Assembly (NCBI GenBank): GCA_014649355.1
Contig: BMSW01000029.1
Span: 1 to 51,143, forward strand
DNA: 51,143 bases
Direction: 5' to 3'
DNA from: Streptomyces althioticus
GTDB lineage: Bacteria > Actinomycetota > Actinomycetes > Streptomycetales > Streptomycetaceae
Every line of letters starts with the position of its first letter. Within the stretch, counting starts at the first letter, position 1. Shown here in pieces: positions 14,006 to 22,687 of the stretch. A program made the translations under genes and the position numbers. The notes beneath the pieces were generated by a model that did not search any database, was not told the DNA's origin, and saw only the letters and a program-made list of their open reading frames with translations.

Positions 14006-16278
14006 GGCGATGCGCCCTCCGTGTGCGTATACGTGCTGGTGGTGCCGGGGTCCGGGAGGAGTCCCTGGCGTCGTACCGTCGCCGCGAGCGTACGGTGTGC
14101 CGCCTGCTCGGCGAGCACCACCCGTTCCTGGGGCAGCGCGCGCTGCCACCATTCTCCGGCCGCGGCGTCGGCGGTCGCGCGCAGGTCGACCACGGCGGCG
14201 GCGAGTCCGCGGCGGGCGGCCTCCAGCGCGGCGGGTGTGGACATGGGGTCGGCCGCCAGGCGGGCGGCGTGCTCGCGGGCACGGTCGACGGCGGTGAGCG
14301 CCCGCTCGACGCGCCGGCCGGCCCTCCGGTTGGTGACGGCGAGGGCGGCGACGAAGCCGACCAGGGCGCCGACCAGCGTGTCCACGACCCGGCCGGTGAC
14401 CAGCTCGCCGGTGGGCTGGTAGCCGGGCAGCTCGGTGACGAGCAGCGCCAGCGGGGTCACGCAGACGCTGCCGAGCCAGTAGTTGCGGCCGATGAGCGCC
14501 TCGGCGCCGAAATTGCAGGCGAGGATGCACAGCACGAGCGCGAGCGGGCCGAGCTGGGCGACCGGGGTGACGGCCGCGAAGAGCAGCACGCCGACGAGGT
14601 TGCCGACGACGCGCTGCACGGCCCTGCTCCAGGTGAGGGTGATGTTGGCCTGGTACAGGGAGGCGGCGGTGACGAGCGCCCAGTAGGGACGGTCGGCGCC
14701 GAGGGCGAGGGACACGTAGCCGGCGAGCGCGCAGCCGAGGGCGCTGCGGACGGCTACGGGGGCGAGCGGCCCGAGCCGGCTCCACAGCGAAGGCGGTGCG
14801 ACGGCCCGCTCGGCGGCCACCCCGACCAGCTCGTCCCGCTCACGGAGCCGTCGGTCGTCGTCCTGGCGCGTTCCATCGCCACCGAGGCGCGCGCCGCAAT
14901 GCGCCCTACGCGAGCCGGCGCCGTCCAGGCGCGCACCGCTGTCCGTCCGACGCGGGTTGGCGCCCTGCGGGCGCGGGTCGGTGCCGCCCAGGCGCGCGCC
15001 GCCGTCCGCCCGACGCGGGTTGGCGCCTTCCGGACGTGGGTCAGCGCCGTCCCCACGCGCGTCAGCGCCGCCTAGGCACGGGTCGCTGCCGTCCAGGCGC
15101 GCGCCGCCATCCGCCCGACGGGGGCCGACGCCGTCCAGACGCGGGCCAGTGCCGTCCAGGCGCGGTGCAGTGCCGTCCACACGCGCGTCAGCGCCATCAA
15201 GGCGCAGGTCGCCGTCCCGGCGCGAACCGCCGCCGGCCGTCCGACGCGGCTCGGCACCGTCCAGACACGGGCCAGTGCCGTCCACACGCGGGTCCACGCC
15301 GTCCAGACGCGGGGCGGCGCCGCCGAGGCGCGCGCCGCTGTCCGTCCGACGCGGGTTGGCGCCGTCCGGACGCGCGTCAGCGCCGTCCACCCCGGCGTCG
15401 GCGCCGTTCAGGCGCAGGCCCTCGTCCTCCCCGCGCGGATCCCCCGTGCGCGGGATCCGGCCCGTGCCCCGTACCGCGCGGGCCCAGGCGCGCAGCCGGG
15501 CGGGGTCGGCGTCGGCCGGGGCCGCGAGGGCGACCTCGGCGCGGACGACGAGGCGTTCGAGGGCACGGCGGGTCGTGGAGGGGCGGTCCCGGACCGCGAG
15601 GAGGGTCTGCCAGGCCGCGTGCACGGCGGCGTACGCGGCGGACCGGGCGCCTCCCGCGCCCTCCTCGCCGCCGCGCGCGGTCTCGGCGTACGTGGCGGCC
15701 GCGTTCAGCGCCTGCGCGGTCGCCCGCCGCTCGGGGCCGTGCGGACGGAGCGGGGCGGGGGCCATGCCCACCAGCCAGGCCCACGCCCCGGCCGCCGCGG
15801 CGAGAGCGAGGTGGCCGGGGACCTGGCCGAGGGTCTGCGGGACGAACAGCGTGGCGGAGCTGACGAAGGTGAGGATCACGTGCGCGGGCGGCCCGACCCG
15901 GGTGGCGTCGCACCCCGCCTTCTGCGCGGCGGCCAGCAGCGCGCCGACAGTGACCAGGACGACGGCGTTCCGGGTGAGGGAGGCGGAGACCAGGGCCACG
16001 GCGAGCCCGCCGAGCATGCCGAGGATCACCCAGGCGAGCACCTTGGCGCGGGCGGCGTACGGGCGGTTGTGCGCGTACAGGGCGCACAGCGACCCCGCCA
16101 TCGTGTACGGGGCGAGATCGAGCCGGCCGAGCGTCATCAGGAGCAGGCTGGGCACGGCGACGGCGGCGACCACGCTGAGGGCGGGCTTGAACCAGACGTC
16201 GGAGGGTCGCCCGAGGCGCAGCGGGCCGACGACGGGGAGGCGCCGGACGCGCGTGGGGGTGGGGGTGGCACTGCTCAT
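14002..16278 (-). CDS. FUSC-family membrane transporter with a 26-copy heptapeptide insertion
   Basis: A 758-residue aromatic-acid-exporter-type (FUSC) protein. The N-terminal half (about residues 20-290) has hydrophobic segments such as KPALSVVAAVAVPSLLLMTL and VVLVTVGALLAAAQ. The C-terminal half (about 490-650) repeats the FUSC fold: ALGCALAGYVSLALGADRPY, WALVTAASLYQANITLTWSR, VVGNLVGVLLFAAV. The tail is cytoplasmic. Between the halves, residues 289-470 are a run of RLDGADP-like heptads instead of the usual short loop, adding about 180 residues. I chose ATG 16278 over the TTG at 16287. It is co-translated with MarR, which suggests regulated efflux. Confidence 0.88.
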   Translation of the reverse strand: MSSATPTPTRVRRLPVVGPLRLGRPSDVWFKPALSVVAAVAVPSLLLMTLGRLDLAPYTMAGSLCALYAHNRPYAARAKVLAWVILGMLGGLAVALVSASLTRNAVVLVTVGALLAAAQKAGCDATRVGPPAHVILTFVSSATLFVPQTLGQVPGHLALAAAAGAWAWLVGMAPAPLRPHGPERRATAQALNAAATYAETARGGEEGAGGARSAAYAAVHAAWQTLLAVRDRPSTTRRALERLVVRAEVALAAPADADPARLRAWARAVRGTGRIPRTGDPRGEDEGLRLNGADAGVDGADARPDGANPRRTDSGARLGGAAPRLDGVDPRVDGTGPCLDGAEPRRTAGGGSRRDGDLRLDGADARVDGTAPRLDGTGPRLDGVGPRRADGGARLDGSDPCLGGADARGDGADPRPEGANPRRADGGARLGGTDPRPQGANPRRTDSGARLDGAGSRRAHCGARLGGDGTRQDDDRRLRERDELVGVAAERAVAPPSLWSRLGPLAPVAVRSALGCALAGYVSLALGADRPYWALVTAASLYQANITLTWSRAVQRVVGNLVGVLLFAAVTPVAQLGPLALVLCILACNFGAEALIGRNYWLGSVCVTPLALLVTELPGYQPTGELVTGRVVDTLVGALVGFVAALAVTNRRAGRRVERALTAVDRAREHAARLAADPMSTPAALEAARRGLAAAVVDLRATADAAAGEWWQRALPQERVVLAEQAAHRTLAATVRRQGLLPDPGTTSTYTHTEGASP
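14869..15414 (-). repeat. 21-base minisatellite inside the FUSC gene (26 units)
   Basis: The stretch is exactly 26 x 21 bases, in frame, encoding heptads of consensus R-L-D-G-A-D-P. Variants include RVDGTGP, RRADGGA, RPEGANP and RRTDSGA. Position 1 is nearly always Arg and position 4 usually Gly. Variants recur in blocks (for example RRTDSGA followed by RLGG or RLDG three times), indicating multi-unit duplication. The unit length preserves frame, so copy number can vary without breaking the gene. Confidence 0.93.
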
Positions 16279-16299
16279 GAGGAGCAAGGTTAACAGGTG

Positions 16300-16313
16300 T
16301 TTTACCCGTAAAA
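16300..16313. promoter_or_regulatory. Operator candidate upstream of the FUSC-MarR operon
   Basis: TTTTAC and GTAAAA form a perfect inverted repeat around CC, 22 bases upstream of the FUSC ATG, in an A/T-rich island. It is well placed for MarR repression of its own operon; the binding is inferred. Confidence 0.5.
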
Positions 16314-16436
16314 AATTACTGCCGGGATCAGCTCGCGCCCCCGGGAGCCCCCCGCGTACCCCCTCGCGCTCGCGTACACGCCGTCGGGCACGGGCATCCC
16401 CTGACCGTCCGGTGGAGCGGTTCGAGGGGGGTTCGC

Positions 16437-17003
16437 GTGCACGGACCGGGATCGTCCGGCTGGCTGCTGGTGGCGCTCTGCGCGGCGACCGGCGCGTATT
16501 GCCTGCTGCGGATGCGCAGTGGCGTGGAGGAGCAGCGCCGGGCGGCGGGCGGCGAGGCGCTGATGGGGTTCGGGATGGCGGCCATGGCGGTGCCGGCGGC
16601 GGTGTTCACACCGCCGGCGTGGGCGTGGCCGCTGTGGGCGGTGGTGTTCGGGGCGGCGGGGCTCCACGCGCTGTGGGCGGCCCGCGCCTCCGCGCGCCAT
16701 CTGCATCATGTGGTGGGCGCGGGCGCGATGGTCTATATGGCGGTGGTCATGGCGGCCGCCCCGCAGGGGGCGCATCACGGCGCTTCGGGCATACCCGCGC
16801 TGACCGCCGCCCTGCTGCTGTACTTCACGGCGTACGTGCTGGTGACGGGCGCGCGGCTGGTGCCGGTGGCCGCCGTGGCGGGCGGTCCGGGTACGGGGCC
16901 GAGCGCCGAGTCAGACGCCGGGTGGGGTGACCGGCCGGAGCTGTCGCACGCCTGCCGCCTGTCGATGGGGATCGCGATGGTGGCGATGCTGCTGATGATG
17001 TGA
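16437..17003 (+). CDS. DUF5134 membrane protein
   Basis: A 188-residue protein with five or six hydrophobic segments, for example SGWLLVALCAATGAYCLL, MGFGMAAMAVPAAVF, AWPLWAVVFGAAGLHALWAA and the C-terminal MGIAMVAMLLMM. His-rich loops (ARHLHHVVGAG and APQGAHHGASG) and an acidic loop before the last helix match DUF5134, a family often rich in Met and His and suspected of metal handling. The GTG start has GAGGGGGG five bases upstream. It is followed by an M56 protease gene on the same strand, a neighbourhood also seen with copper genes; that link is inference. Confidence 0.7.
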   Translation: MHGPGSSGWLLVALCAATGAYCLLRMRSGVEEQRRAAGGEALMGFGMAAMAVPAAVFTPPAWAWPLWAVVFGAAGLHALWAARASARHLHHVVGAGAMVYMAVVMAAAPQGAHHGASGIPALTAALLLYFTAYVLVTGARLVPVAAVAGGPGTGPSAESDAGWGDRPELSHACRLSMGIAMVAMLLMM

Positions 17004-17129
17004 GGCGCGCCGAGACGGCGGTGCGGGAGCGCGCCAGGGCCGTTCGGCCGGCGGGGCGGGACCGTTGTCTGCGTCACTTCGGACCGCGGGCCCGTGTGCA
17101 AGGGGCGTCGGCGCTTCTAGGCTGCTGCC

Positions 17130-18065
17130 ATGATCCTCCCCGCGGTCCTGCTGCTGCTCGGTGTGCTGACCGCCGTCGTGGGTCCCCGGCTGCTCGCCCG
17201 GGCGGACTGGCCGGACCGTGAACCGGTGGTGGCCCTGTGGGCCTGGCAGTGCGTGATCGCGGCGGTGCTGCTGTGCTGCGCCCTGTCGATGACGTTCAGC
17301 GCGGCCGCGGCCTGGCGGGCGGTCGGCGGGCATGTGTTCACCGGCGCGCCGGTCGCGGTCGTGGAGGCGTACACCCTCGGTACGGCGGGCGCGTGGGCGC
17401 ATGTGACCGCCGTGATGCTGGCGTGCGGCGGGCTGTGGAGCGGGGCCATGCTGGTCCGGGAGATCGCGCGGGCCCGTGCCCGGCGCCGGGCGCGCCGCGC
17501 GGAACTGCGGCGCCGTGCGCCGCTGCTGCCGGGTGAGGAGCCGGGCTCCGACCGTCTCGTGGTGCTGGAGGGCGACCGCCCGGACGCCTGGTGCCTTCCC
17601 GGCACCCCGCCCCAACTGGTCGTGACCACAGCCGCGTTGCAGCGCCTGAAGGGACGTCAGCTGGACGCGGTGCTGGCGCACGAGCGCGGTCACGCGCGCG
17701 CCCGGCACGACTGGCTGCTGCACTGCTCGTCCGCGCTGGCGGACGGCTTCCCGCAGGTGCCGGTGTTCTCCGCGTTCCGCGACGAGATGCACCGGCTGGT
17801 GGAACTCGCCGCGGACGACACGGCGTCCCGCCGGTTCGGCCGGCTCACCACGGCCCTGGCCCTGGTCGAACTGAACGAGGACCGCGGGGTGTTCGGCCCC
17901 TGCCCCACCGCCCAGGCGCACGTCCCGGCCCGCGTGCACCGCCTGCTCACCCCGGGTGACCGCCTCCCCCCGAGCCGCCGCCTACGCCTGACCGCCGCCG
18001 TGTCCCTGGTACCGGCCCTCCCCGTCCTCGTGGCCTTCCTGCCGGGCTTGCGCGCCCTGGGGTGA
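17130..18065 (+). CDS. M56 family membrane metallopeptidase (BlaR1-like)
   Basis: A 311-residue protein with three N-terminal transmembrane segments (about residues 1-20, 35-58 and 84-108), a basic linker, then a zinc protease domain. The HExxH motif is HERGH (184-188) in LDAVLAHERGHARARHDWL. The third ligand candidate is Glu225 in LVELAADDTASRR, which fits M56. One more hydrophobic segment lies at the C-terminus. Members cleave repressors or act as antibiotic sensors; no BlaI-type repressor is adjacent. TAGGCT ends six bases before the ATG and there is no ribosome binding site, so a leaderless mRNA is likely. Confidence 0.88.
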   Translation: MILPAVLLLLGVLTAVVGPRLLARADWPDREPVVALWAWQCVIAAVLLCCALSMTFSAAAAWRAVGGHVFTGAPVAVVEAYTLGTAGAWAHVTAVMLACGGLWSGAMLVREIARARARRRARRAELRRRAPLLPGEEPGSDRLVVLEGDRPDAWCLPGTPPQLVVTTAALQRLKGRQLDAVLAHERGHARARHDWLLHCSSALADGFPQVPVFSAFRDEMHRLVELAADDTASRRFGRLTTALALVELNEDRGVFGPCPTAQAHVPARVHRLLTPGDRLPPSRRLRLTAAVSLVPALPVLVAFLPGLRALG

Positions 18066-18740
18066 TCCGCCCTCGCCCAGTCACACCGTCCGGCACACCT
18101 GACCAGGCCACACCTTCCGACAGCCGCCCGGCCCCGCGCCACTGACCCGGCGCTCGCTCCCACCCCGCGCGGCCCCAGCCCCGATCAACGGGCTCCGGGG
18201 AAACGACATCCCGCCGACGCACGCCCACCGGCACACCTGCCCACGGCACACCTTCCGACAGCCGCCCGGCCCACGCGCCACGGCCCCCGGCGCTCGCTCC
18301 CACCCCGCGCGGCCCCAGCCCCGATCAACGGGCTCCGGGGAAACGACATCCCGCCGACGCACGCCCACCGGCACGCCGACGAGGGCACGCCTCCCGACAC
18401 AGCCGCCCGGCCGTCAAGCCCCCCGCAACCGGCCGCCTCCGCCCCGATCCCCGGCATCGAGGTAGCGGGGACCCGCCCACGCGCACTGTCCGGAGCACCT
18501 CTCACGGCATGCCTTCCGACACAGCCACCAGCCACCGAGTCCCCCGCCACCGAACCGACCGCCTCCCGCCCCGCCGGCCCCGGCCGACCACCCAGCACCA
18601 CCCGACCGATCCGGCGCTCGCGTCAACCCCCTGGCGTTCCCGCCCCGATCCCGGGCACTGGGGTAGCGACGGCCCCGACGAGGCAGGACCGGGCGTGACG
18701 GGTCATGGCCCCGGCGCCCCCGGTCGGCGAGGATCAGCCC
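18066..18740. repeat. Degenerate tandem repeats filling a 675-base gene-free gap
   Basis: No gene is supported here. Two near-identical copies of about 138-140 bases (starting 18109 and 18247) share CACCTTCCGACAGCCGCCCG, GCTCGCTCCCACCCCGCGCG and CGATCAACGGGCTCCGGGGA. Two more diverged copies begin near 18390 and 18511 with the same start but a different second half, containing CCCGATCC-CGGGCA-type sequence followed by GGTAGCG (near 18439 and 18636). The layout is A-A-B-B. The period is not a multiple of three and the open frames are not shared between copies, which argues against coding. Function unknown. Confidence 0.75.
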
Positions 18741-19523
18741 ATGCGTACCCCCCACGCCCCCGCACCGCCCGCGCCCCGCGGACCCCGCACGCCGGCCCGG
18801 ACGGCTCTGGCGCCCGCGGTCCTGCTCGGCGCGGCCTCCGCGCTGCTGCTGGCCCTGGTCGCCGTCGAGTGGCGGCCCCTGCTCGACCTGGACGCAGGCA
18901 TCTCCCGCACCACGCACCGCTGGGCGGTGGCGGAGGACGGGCTGACGCAGGCGGCCCGCGTGCTGACGGACTGGGTGTGGGACCCCTGGACGATGCGCCT
19001 GCTGTGCGCGGTGGCGGTGATCCTGCTGCTCCGGCGTCCGGCCGCCCGGTGGACCGCGGGGTGGCTGGTCGTGGTGGTGGCGCTGGCCACGGCCGTGCAG
19101 CAGGGGCTGAAGGCGGCGCTGGGGCGGGAGCGCCCGGTGTGGTCCGACCCGGTGGACACCGCGCACTACGCCGCGTTCCCCTCGGGGCACGCCATGACCG
19201 CGACGGTCGTGCTGGGGCTGCTGCTGTGGCTGCTGCGCCGCCACGGCGTGAGCACCGTGGTGTGGCGTACCGCGCTGACCGTGGCGGCGGTCTCGGTGGC
19301 CGGCGTCGGCCTCACCCGGATCTGGCTCGGCGTGCACTGGCCGACGGACGTGCTGGGCGGCTGGCTGTTCGGCGCGTCGACGGTGGTCGCGGCGGTCGCG
19401 GCGCACCGGCGGCTGCGGCCCACGCCCCGGGGCACGGCACCGCGCCGTTCCGGCGGTATGCGCTCGCCCTCGCCCGAGCTCGCACCGTCCACCTCGGACG
19501 ATCCCCCGCGTCGCCCGAGGTGA
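18741..19523 (+). CDS. PAP2-family membrane phosphatase
   Basis: A 260-residue protein with about five transmembrane helices and a complete PAP2 signature: KAALGRERP (Lys124 to Pro132, KxxxxxxRP), PSGH (147-150) and R193-x5-H199 in TRIWLGVHWPTDVLGG. It dephosphorylates a lipid phosphate such as phosphatidate or undecaprenyl pyrophosphate at the membrane; which one cannot be told. The ATG at 18741 has GAGGA eight bases upstream. The N-terminus is Pro/Ala-rich and the C-terminus a disordered basic tail. Confidence 0.9.
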   Translation: MRTPHAPAPPAPRGPRTPARTALAPAVLLGAASALLLALVAVEWRPLLDLDAGISRTTHRWAVAEDGLTQAARVLTDWVWDPWTMRLLCAVAVILLLRRPAARWTAGWLVVVVALATAVQQGLKAALGRERPVWSDPVDTAHYAAFPSGHAMTATVVLGLLLWLLRRHGVSTVVWRTALTVAAVSVAGVGLTRIWLGVHWPTDVLGGWLFGASTVVAAVAAHRRLRPTPRGTAPRRSGGMRSPSPELAPSTSDDPPRRPR

Positions 19524-19571
19524 ACGGCAGCCCGAAGAGGGCCCGCCGGGGGCCCTTCCAGGTGCGCTGAG

Positions 19572-19596
19572 TATAGTTGGCTGGCAACCAGTCAAC
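19572..19596 (+). promoter_or_regulatory. TetR promoter and operator
   Basis: TATAGT at 19572-19577 is a good -10. It overlaps GTTGGCTGG-CAA-CCAGTCAAC (19576-19596), an inverted repeat with one mismatch. The operator covers the expected transcription start, so autorepression by the TetR protein 14 bases downstream is likely. Confidence 0.6.
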
Positions 19597-19609
19597 GCAG
19601 GAGTCCAGC

Positions 19610-20287
19610 ATGTCCCCGCGCAGCGCCCTGGTCAATGAAGAGTTGCGTCGGCGTTCCAAGGAGCGGCTGCTGCACGCGGCGGTCGAGCTGGTCGACGAGC
19701 GCGGGTACGAGGCGACCACGCTGGGCGACATCGCCGACCGGGCGGGCTCCGCGCGGGGTCTGGTGTCGTACTACTTCCCGGGGAAGCGCCAGCTCGTGCA
19801 GTCCGCCGTGCACCGTCTGATGCACCGCACCCTGGAGGAGGCGCTGGAGCGCGAACCGCGCACCGACGACGGCAGGGAGCGGATGGCGCGGGCCATCGAC
19901 GCGATCCTGGGCCTGGCGCGGGACCGGCCGGTGCTGATGCGCCAGCACATGGCGGGACTGCTGCAGGCGGAGGGGTTCCTGCCGTGCCCCGAGCAGCGGC
20001 GGCTGGCCGAGCTGCTGAGCGACACCGTCGCCCGGAACGGCTCCCAGGACGTCGAGTCGGACTACCCGATGCTGCGGGCACTGCTGATGGGCGCCGTGTA
20101 CGCGGCGGTGATGCCGGGCGCGCCCCTGTCCGTTCCGGTGCTGCGCGCCGAACTGTTCAAGCGCTATCGGCTGGACTGGGAGATGGGTGTCCCGCCGGAC
20201 CCCGAGGGGGCCGGCGGGACGGAGGAGAAGGACCGGACGGACATGGCCCGGTTCTTCGCGACGGAGCCGGGAACTCAGTCGAAGTAG
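19610..20287 (+). CDS. TetR/AcrR family regulator
   Basis: A 225-residue regulator. The N-terminal HTH is complete: RRRSKERLLHAAVELVDERG, YEATTLGDIADRAGSARGLV, SYYFPGKRQLVQSAV. The ligand-binding domain follows and its last 20 residues are acidic and disordered. The start at ATG 19610 has AGGAG six bases upstream, preferred over the in-frame ATG at 19577 that lies in the operator. It has no obvious partner: the PAP2 gene is upstream and the LVIVD gene converges with a 13-base 3' overlap. The target may be only itself or unlinked. Confidence 0.9.
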   Translation: MSPRSALVNEELRRRSKERLLHAAVELVDERGYEATTLGDIADRAGSARGLVSYYFPGKRQLVQSAVHRLMHRTLEEALEREPRTDDGRERMARAIDAILGLARDRPVLMRQHMAGLLQAEGFLPCPEQRRLAELLSDTVARNGSQDVESDYPMLRALLMGAVYAAVMPGAPLSVPVLRAELFKRYRLDWEMGVPPDPEGAGGTEEKDRTDMARFFATEPGTQSK

Positions 20288-21777
20288 TCCGGCTGCGTCT
20301 GCACGTTGAGCTCCTGCATGTGCACCTTGCGGGCCTGGTCCGTGCGCTTGTCGTCGATCTTGAGGACGTCGAGACCCTTGGCGATGTCGTTGGAGTAGAT
20401 GTAGCCGTTGTAGTAGTACGCCGACCACGAACCGGCCACGTCGAGCTGGTCGGTGGAGAGCGGTCCGCGCTCGAAGTAGGCGATCTCCTTCGGCTTCTTC
20501 GAGTTGGTGAAGTCCCAGACCGAGATGCCGCCCTGGTACCAGGCCTGGACCATCAGGTCACGGCCGCGGACGGGGATCAGCGAGCCGTTGTGGGCCACGC
20601 AGTTCTCGGTGTCCGCCTGGTGGCGGGGGATCTTGAAGTAGCTGCGGAAGACCAGCTTGCTGCGGTCGCCCTTGCCGACGATGTCGTAGATGCCGTCCGC
20701 GCCGCGGTTGGGGCCGATCTCCGCGTTGCAGGTGGCCGCGCCGCCGCCGCCCAGCTCGTCGGTGAAGACGACCTTGTTGGCCTTCTGGTTGAACGTCGCC
20801 GAGTGCCAGAACGCGAAGTTGACGTTGTCCTGGACCCGGTCGATCACCTTCGGGCGCTCGGGGTTCTTGATGGAGAACAGGATGCCGTCGCCCATGCAGG
20901 CGCCGGCGGCCAGGTCCTTCGAGGGCAGCACGGTGATGTCGTGGCAGCCGGTGGTCTTGGAGACGCCCGGGTTGGTGGGCGCGCCCGGGTTGCCGCCGCC
21001 GTCCGGACCCTCACCCGGGAACAGCACGGGGAAACCGACCACGGCCGCCTTCTGCGGGGCCTTGCGCGGGACCTTGATCACGGAGATGCCGTCGTGCGGC
21101 GGCTGGCAGTCCGGGTACGCCGCGTTGGGCGAGTAGGAGGAGACGTAGACGTAGACGTTCTTGCGGTCCGGCACGAGCGTGTGGGTGTGCGAGCCGCAGG
21201 CGGTCTCGACGGCGGCGACGTAGCGCGGGTTGCGCTTGTCGCTGATGTCGAAGACCTTCATGCCCTCCCAGGAGGACTTCTCGGTGGCAGGCTGCGTGGT
21301 GCTGTTGCAGCTGCTGTCACTGCGCGAGGAGTCCGTGGACAGGAAGAGCAGGTTGCCGGAGACGGAGATGTCGTTCTGCGATCCGGGACACAGCACCTGA
21401 GCCACCGTCTTGGGCTTCTTCGGGTTGCTGATGTCGAAGATGCGGAAGCCGTCGTAGTTACCGGCGAAGGCGTACTTCCCCTGGAAGGCGAGGTCCGTGT
21501 TGAAGCCGGACAGCACGTCCTTGGGGATGTTGGCCACGTGCGTGATGTTGGCGGAGTGGACGATCTCGTCCTGGCCGGGTATGTCACCGCCCTTGATGGC
21601 GGCGCGGGCCTCGGCCTGGTCGCTGCGGGACACGTCCTTCGGGGCGGCGGGCGAGTCCCCCGGGTCCGGGATGGCGGCGGCGGGCCCGGCCGTGAGCAGC
21701 GCGGCCAGCAGGCCTCCCGCTGCCGCGGCAACTCCCAGTCGTCTCCGCCGGGTTCGGGAAACGTTCAACAGGATCAC
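20275..21777 (-). CDS. Secreted LVIVD-repeat protein
   Basis: A 500-residue exported protein. The signal peptide has a twin-basic start (SRTRRRRLGVAAAAGG) and ends AAA near residue 35. The mature part holds beta-propeller LVIVD repeats, seen as GFRIFDISNPKKPKTVAQV, GMKVFDISDKRNPRYVAAVE, ILFSIKNPERPKVIDRVQ and ISVWDFTNSKKPKEIAYF. Several Cys residues could form disulfides. The RRRR-LG context could allow Tat export. The GTG start has GGGAGG five bases upstream. It is divergent from a DUF305 lipoprotein. Likely extracellular; no enzymatic role known. Confidence 0.85.
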   Translation of the reverse strand: MILLNVSRTRRRRLGVAAAAGGLLAALLTAGPAAAIPDPGDSPAAPKDVSRSDQAEARAAIKGGDIPGQDEIVHSANITHVANIPKDVLSGFNTDLAFQGKYAFAGNYDGFRIFDISNPKKPKTVAQVLCPGSQNDISVSGNLLFLSTDSSRSDSSCNSTTQPATEKSSWEGMKVFDISDKRNPRYVAAVETACGSHTHTLVPDRKNVYVYVSSYSPNAAYPDCQPPHDGISVIKVPRKAPQKAAVVGFPVLFPGEGPDGGGNPGAPTNPGVSKTTGCHDITVLPSKDLAAGACMGDGILFSIKNPERPKVIDRVQDNVNFAFWHSATFNQKANKVVFTDELGGGGAATCNAEIGPNRGADGIYDIVGKGDRSKLVFRSYFKIPRHQADTENCVAHNGSLIPVRGRDLMVQAWYQGGISVWDFTNSKKPKEIAYFERGPLSTDQLDVAGSWSAYYYNGYIYSNDIAKGLDVLKIDDKRTDQARKVHMQELNVQTQPDYFD

Positions 21778-21985
21778 TGTTTTCCTCCCTGGTTCCGTTC
21801 ACGTCGGAACGGTGTGGCACCGGCAGTATCGTCTTCGGCATGCACATACCAACAGGGGCTCCACATCATCGCAACAAAGTTTTTTGATCGAAGTTGCGCG
21901 GAAGCGTGCTAGGACGGTCACCGACACTCACGAGGTGTTCCGCACGACTGCCGAGCGGGAATACCGCCAGTCACAGGAGGTCCAT

Positions 21986-22648
21986 GTGCACAACCGCCGC
22001 GTGCCACGCCTGTCCGCCGTCGCCGCCGGGCTGACCGCGCTGGCCGTACTCGGGCTCGTGGGCTGCGACTCCGGCGACGACGACGCCAAGTCGGCCCCCG
22101 CGAGCGGCCCTTCGGTGATCGCGCCCGGCGCACCCGGGGAGGAGAACCGCACCCTGTCGGCCGAGGAGGCCGAGCAGGAGCGCAAGGAGGACGACTCCCC
22201 CAACGCCGCGGACGTGTCGTACGCGCGGATGATGATCCAGCACCACGCACAGGCGCTGCGGATGACCGAACTGGTGCCTGGGCGCGCGGAGTCACCGAAG
22301 GTGGTCAAGCTGGCCGAGCGCATCGCCGCCTCGCAGAAGCCCGAGATCGGTGCGATGAAGGGGTGGCTGCGCAAGCACGGCAAGACGGAGGCGGACGCGG
22401 GCGGGGGACACGACCACGCGACGATGCCCGGCATGGCGACCGAGGCGCAGCTGAGGCAGTTGCGGGCGGCCGAGGGCAAGGCGTTCGACCAGCTGTTCCT
22501 CACGCTGATGATCACGCACCACCAGGGCGCGATCACCATGGCCACGGACGTGAAGGGCCAGGGGAACAACATCCAGGTCGAGGAGATGGCGGACGACGTG
22601 GTCGCGCAGCAGACCAGCGAGATCAACCGGATGCGTGACCTGCTGTGA
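21986..22648 (+). CDS. DUF305 lipoprotein
   Basis: A 220-residue lipoprotein. The signal ends in the lipobox LGLVGC (Cys near residue 27). The DUF305 domain is a ferritin-like helical fold with two halves, each bearing a His pair: YARMMIQHHAQALRMTELV and LFLTLMITHHQGAITMATD. The two His pairs look like metal ligands, and DUF305 proteins often occur with copper-handling genes. The segment HDHATMPGMATE is His/Met-rich. The GTG start at 21986 has GGAGG five bases upstream. It is divergent from the LVIVD gene with about 210 bases between. Confidence 0.9.
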   Translation: MHNRRVPRLSAVAAGLTALAVLGLVGCDSGDDDAKSAPASGPSVIAPGAPGEENRTLSAEEAEQERKEDDSPNAADVSYARMMIQHHAQALRMTELVPGRAESPKVVKLAERIAASQKPEIGAMKGWLRKHGKTEADAGGGHDHATMPGMATEAQLRQLRAAEGKAFDQLFLTLMITHHQGAITMATDVKGQGNNIQVEEMADDVVAQQTSEINRMRDLL

Positions 22649-22687
22649 CGTTCCGCCAGGGCGGCGGTCCGGTCAGGGGCGGGACGC

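Noticed and set aside
14869..15414. Pentapeptide-repeat (A(D/N)Lxx) domain in the FUSC protein
   Set aside because: The period is seven residues (26 exact 21-base units), not five, and the hydrophobic centre of pentapeptide repeats is lacking.
14957..16930. Forward open frame of about 650 codons opposite the FUSC gene
   Set aside because: Shadow of the heptad repeats and FUSC codons; Arg/Pro/Ser-rich without domain similarity.
18066..18740. Minus-strand proteins repeating RRRDVVSPEPVDRGWGRAG
   Set aside because: The frame is only open because of base composition; it is not kept in the B copies and has no ribosome binding site.
19984..21912. Forward open frame of about 640 codons opposite the LVIVD gene
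   Set aside because: Val/Gly/Asp-rich composition typical of the shadow frame of a real gene; the minus-strand LVIVD protein has a signal peptide, repeats and a ribosome binding site.
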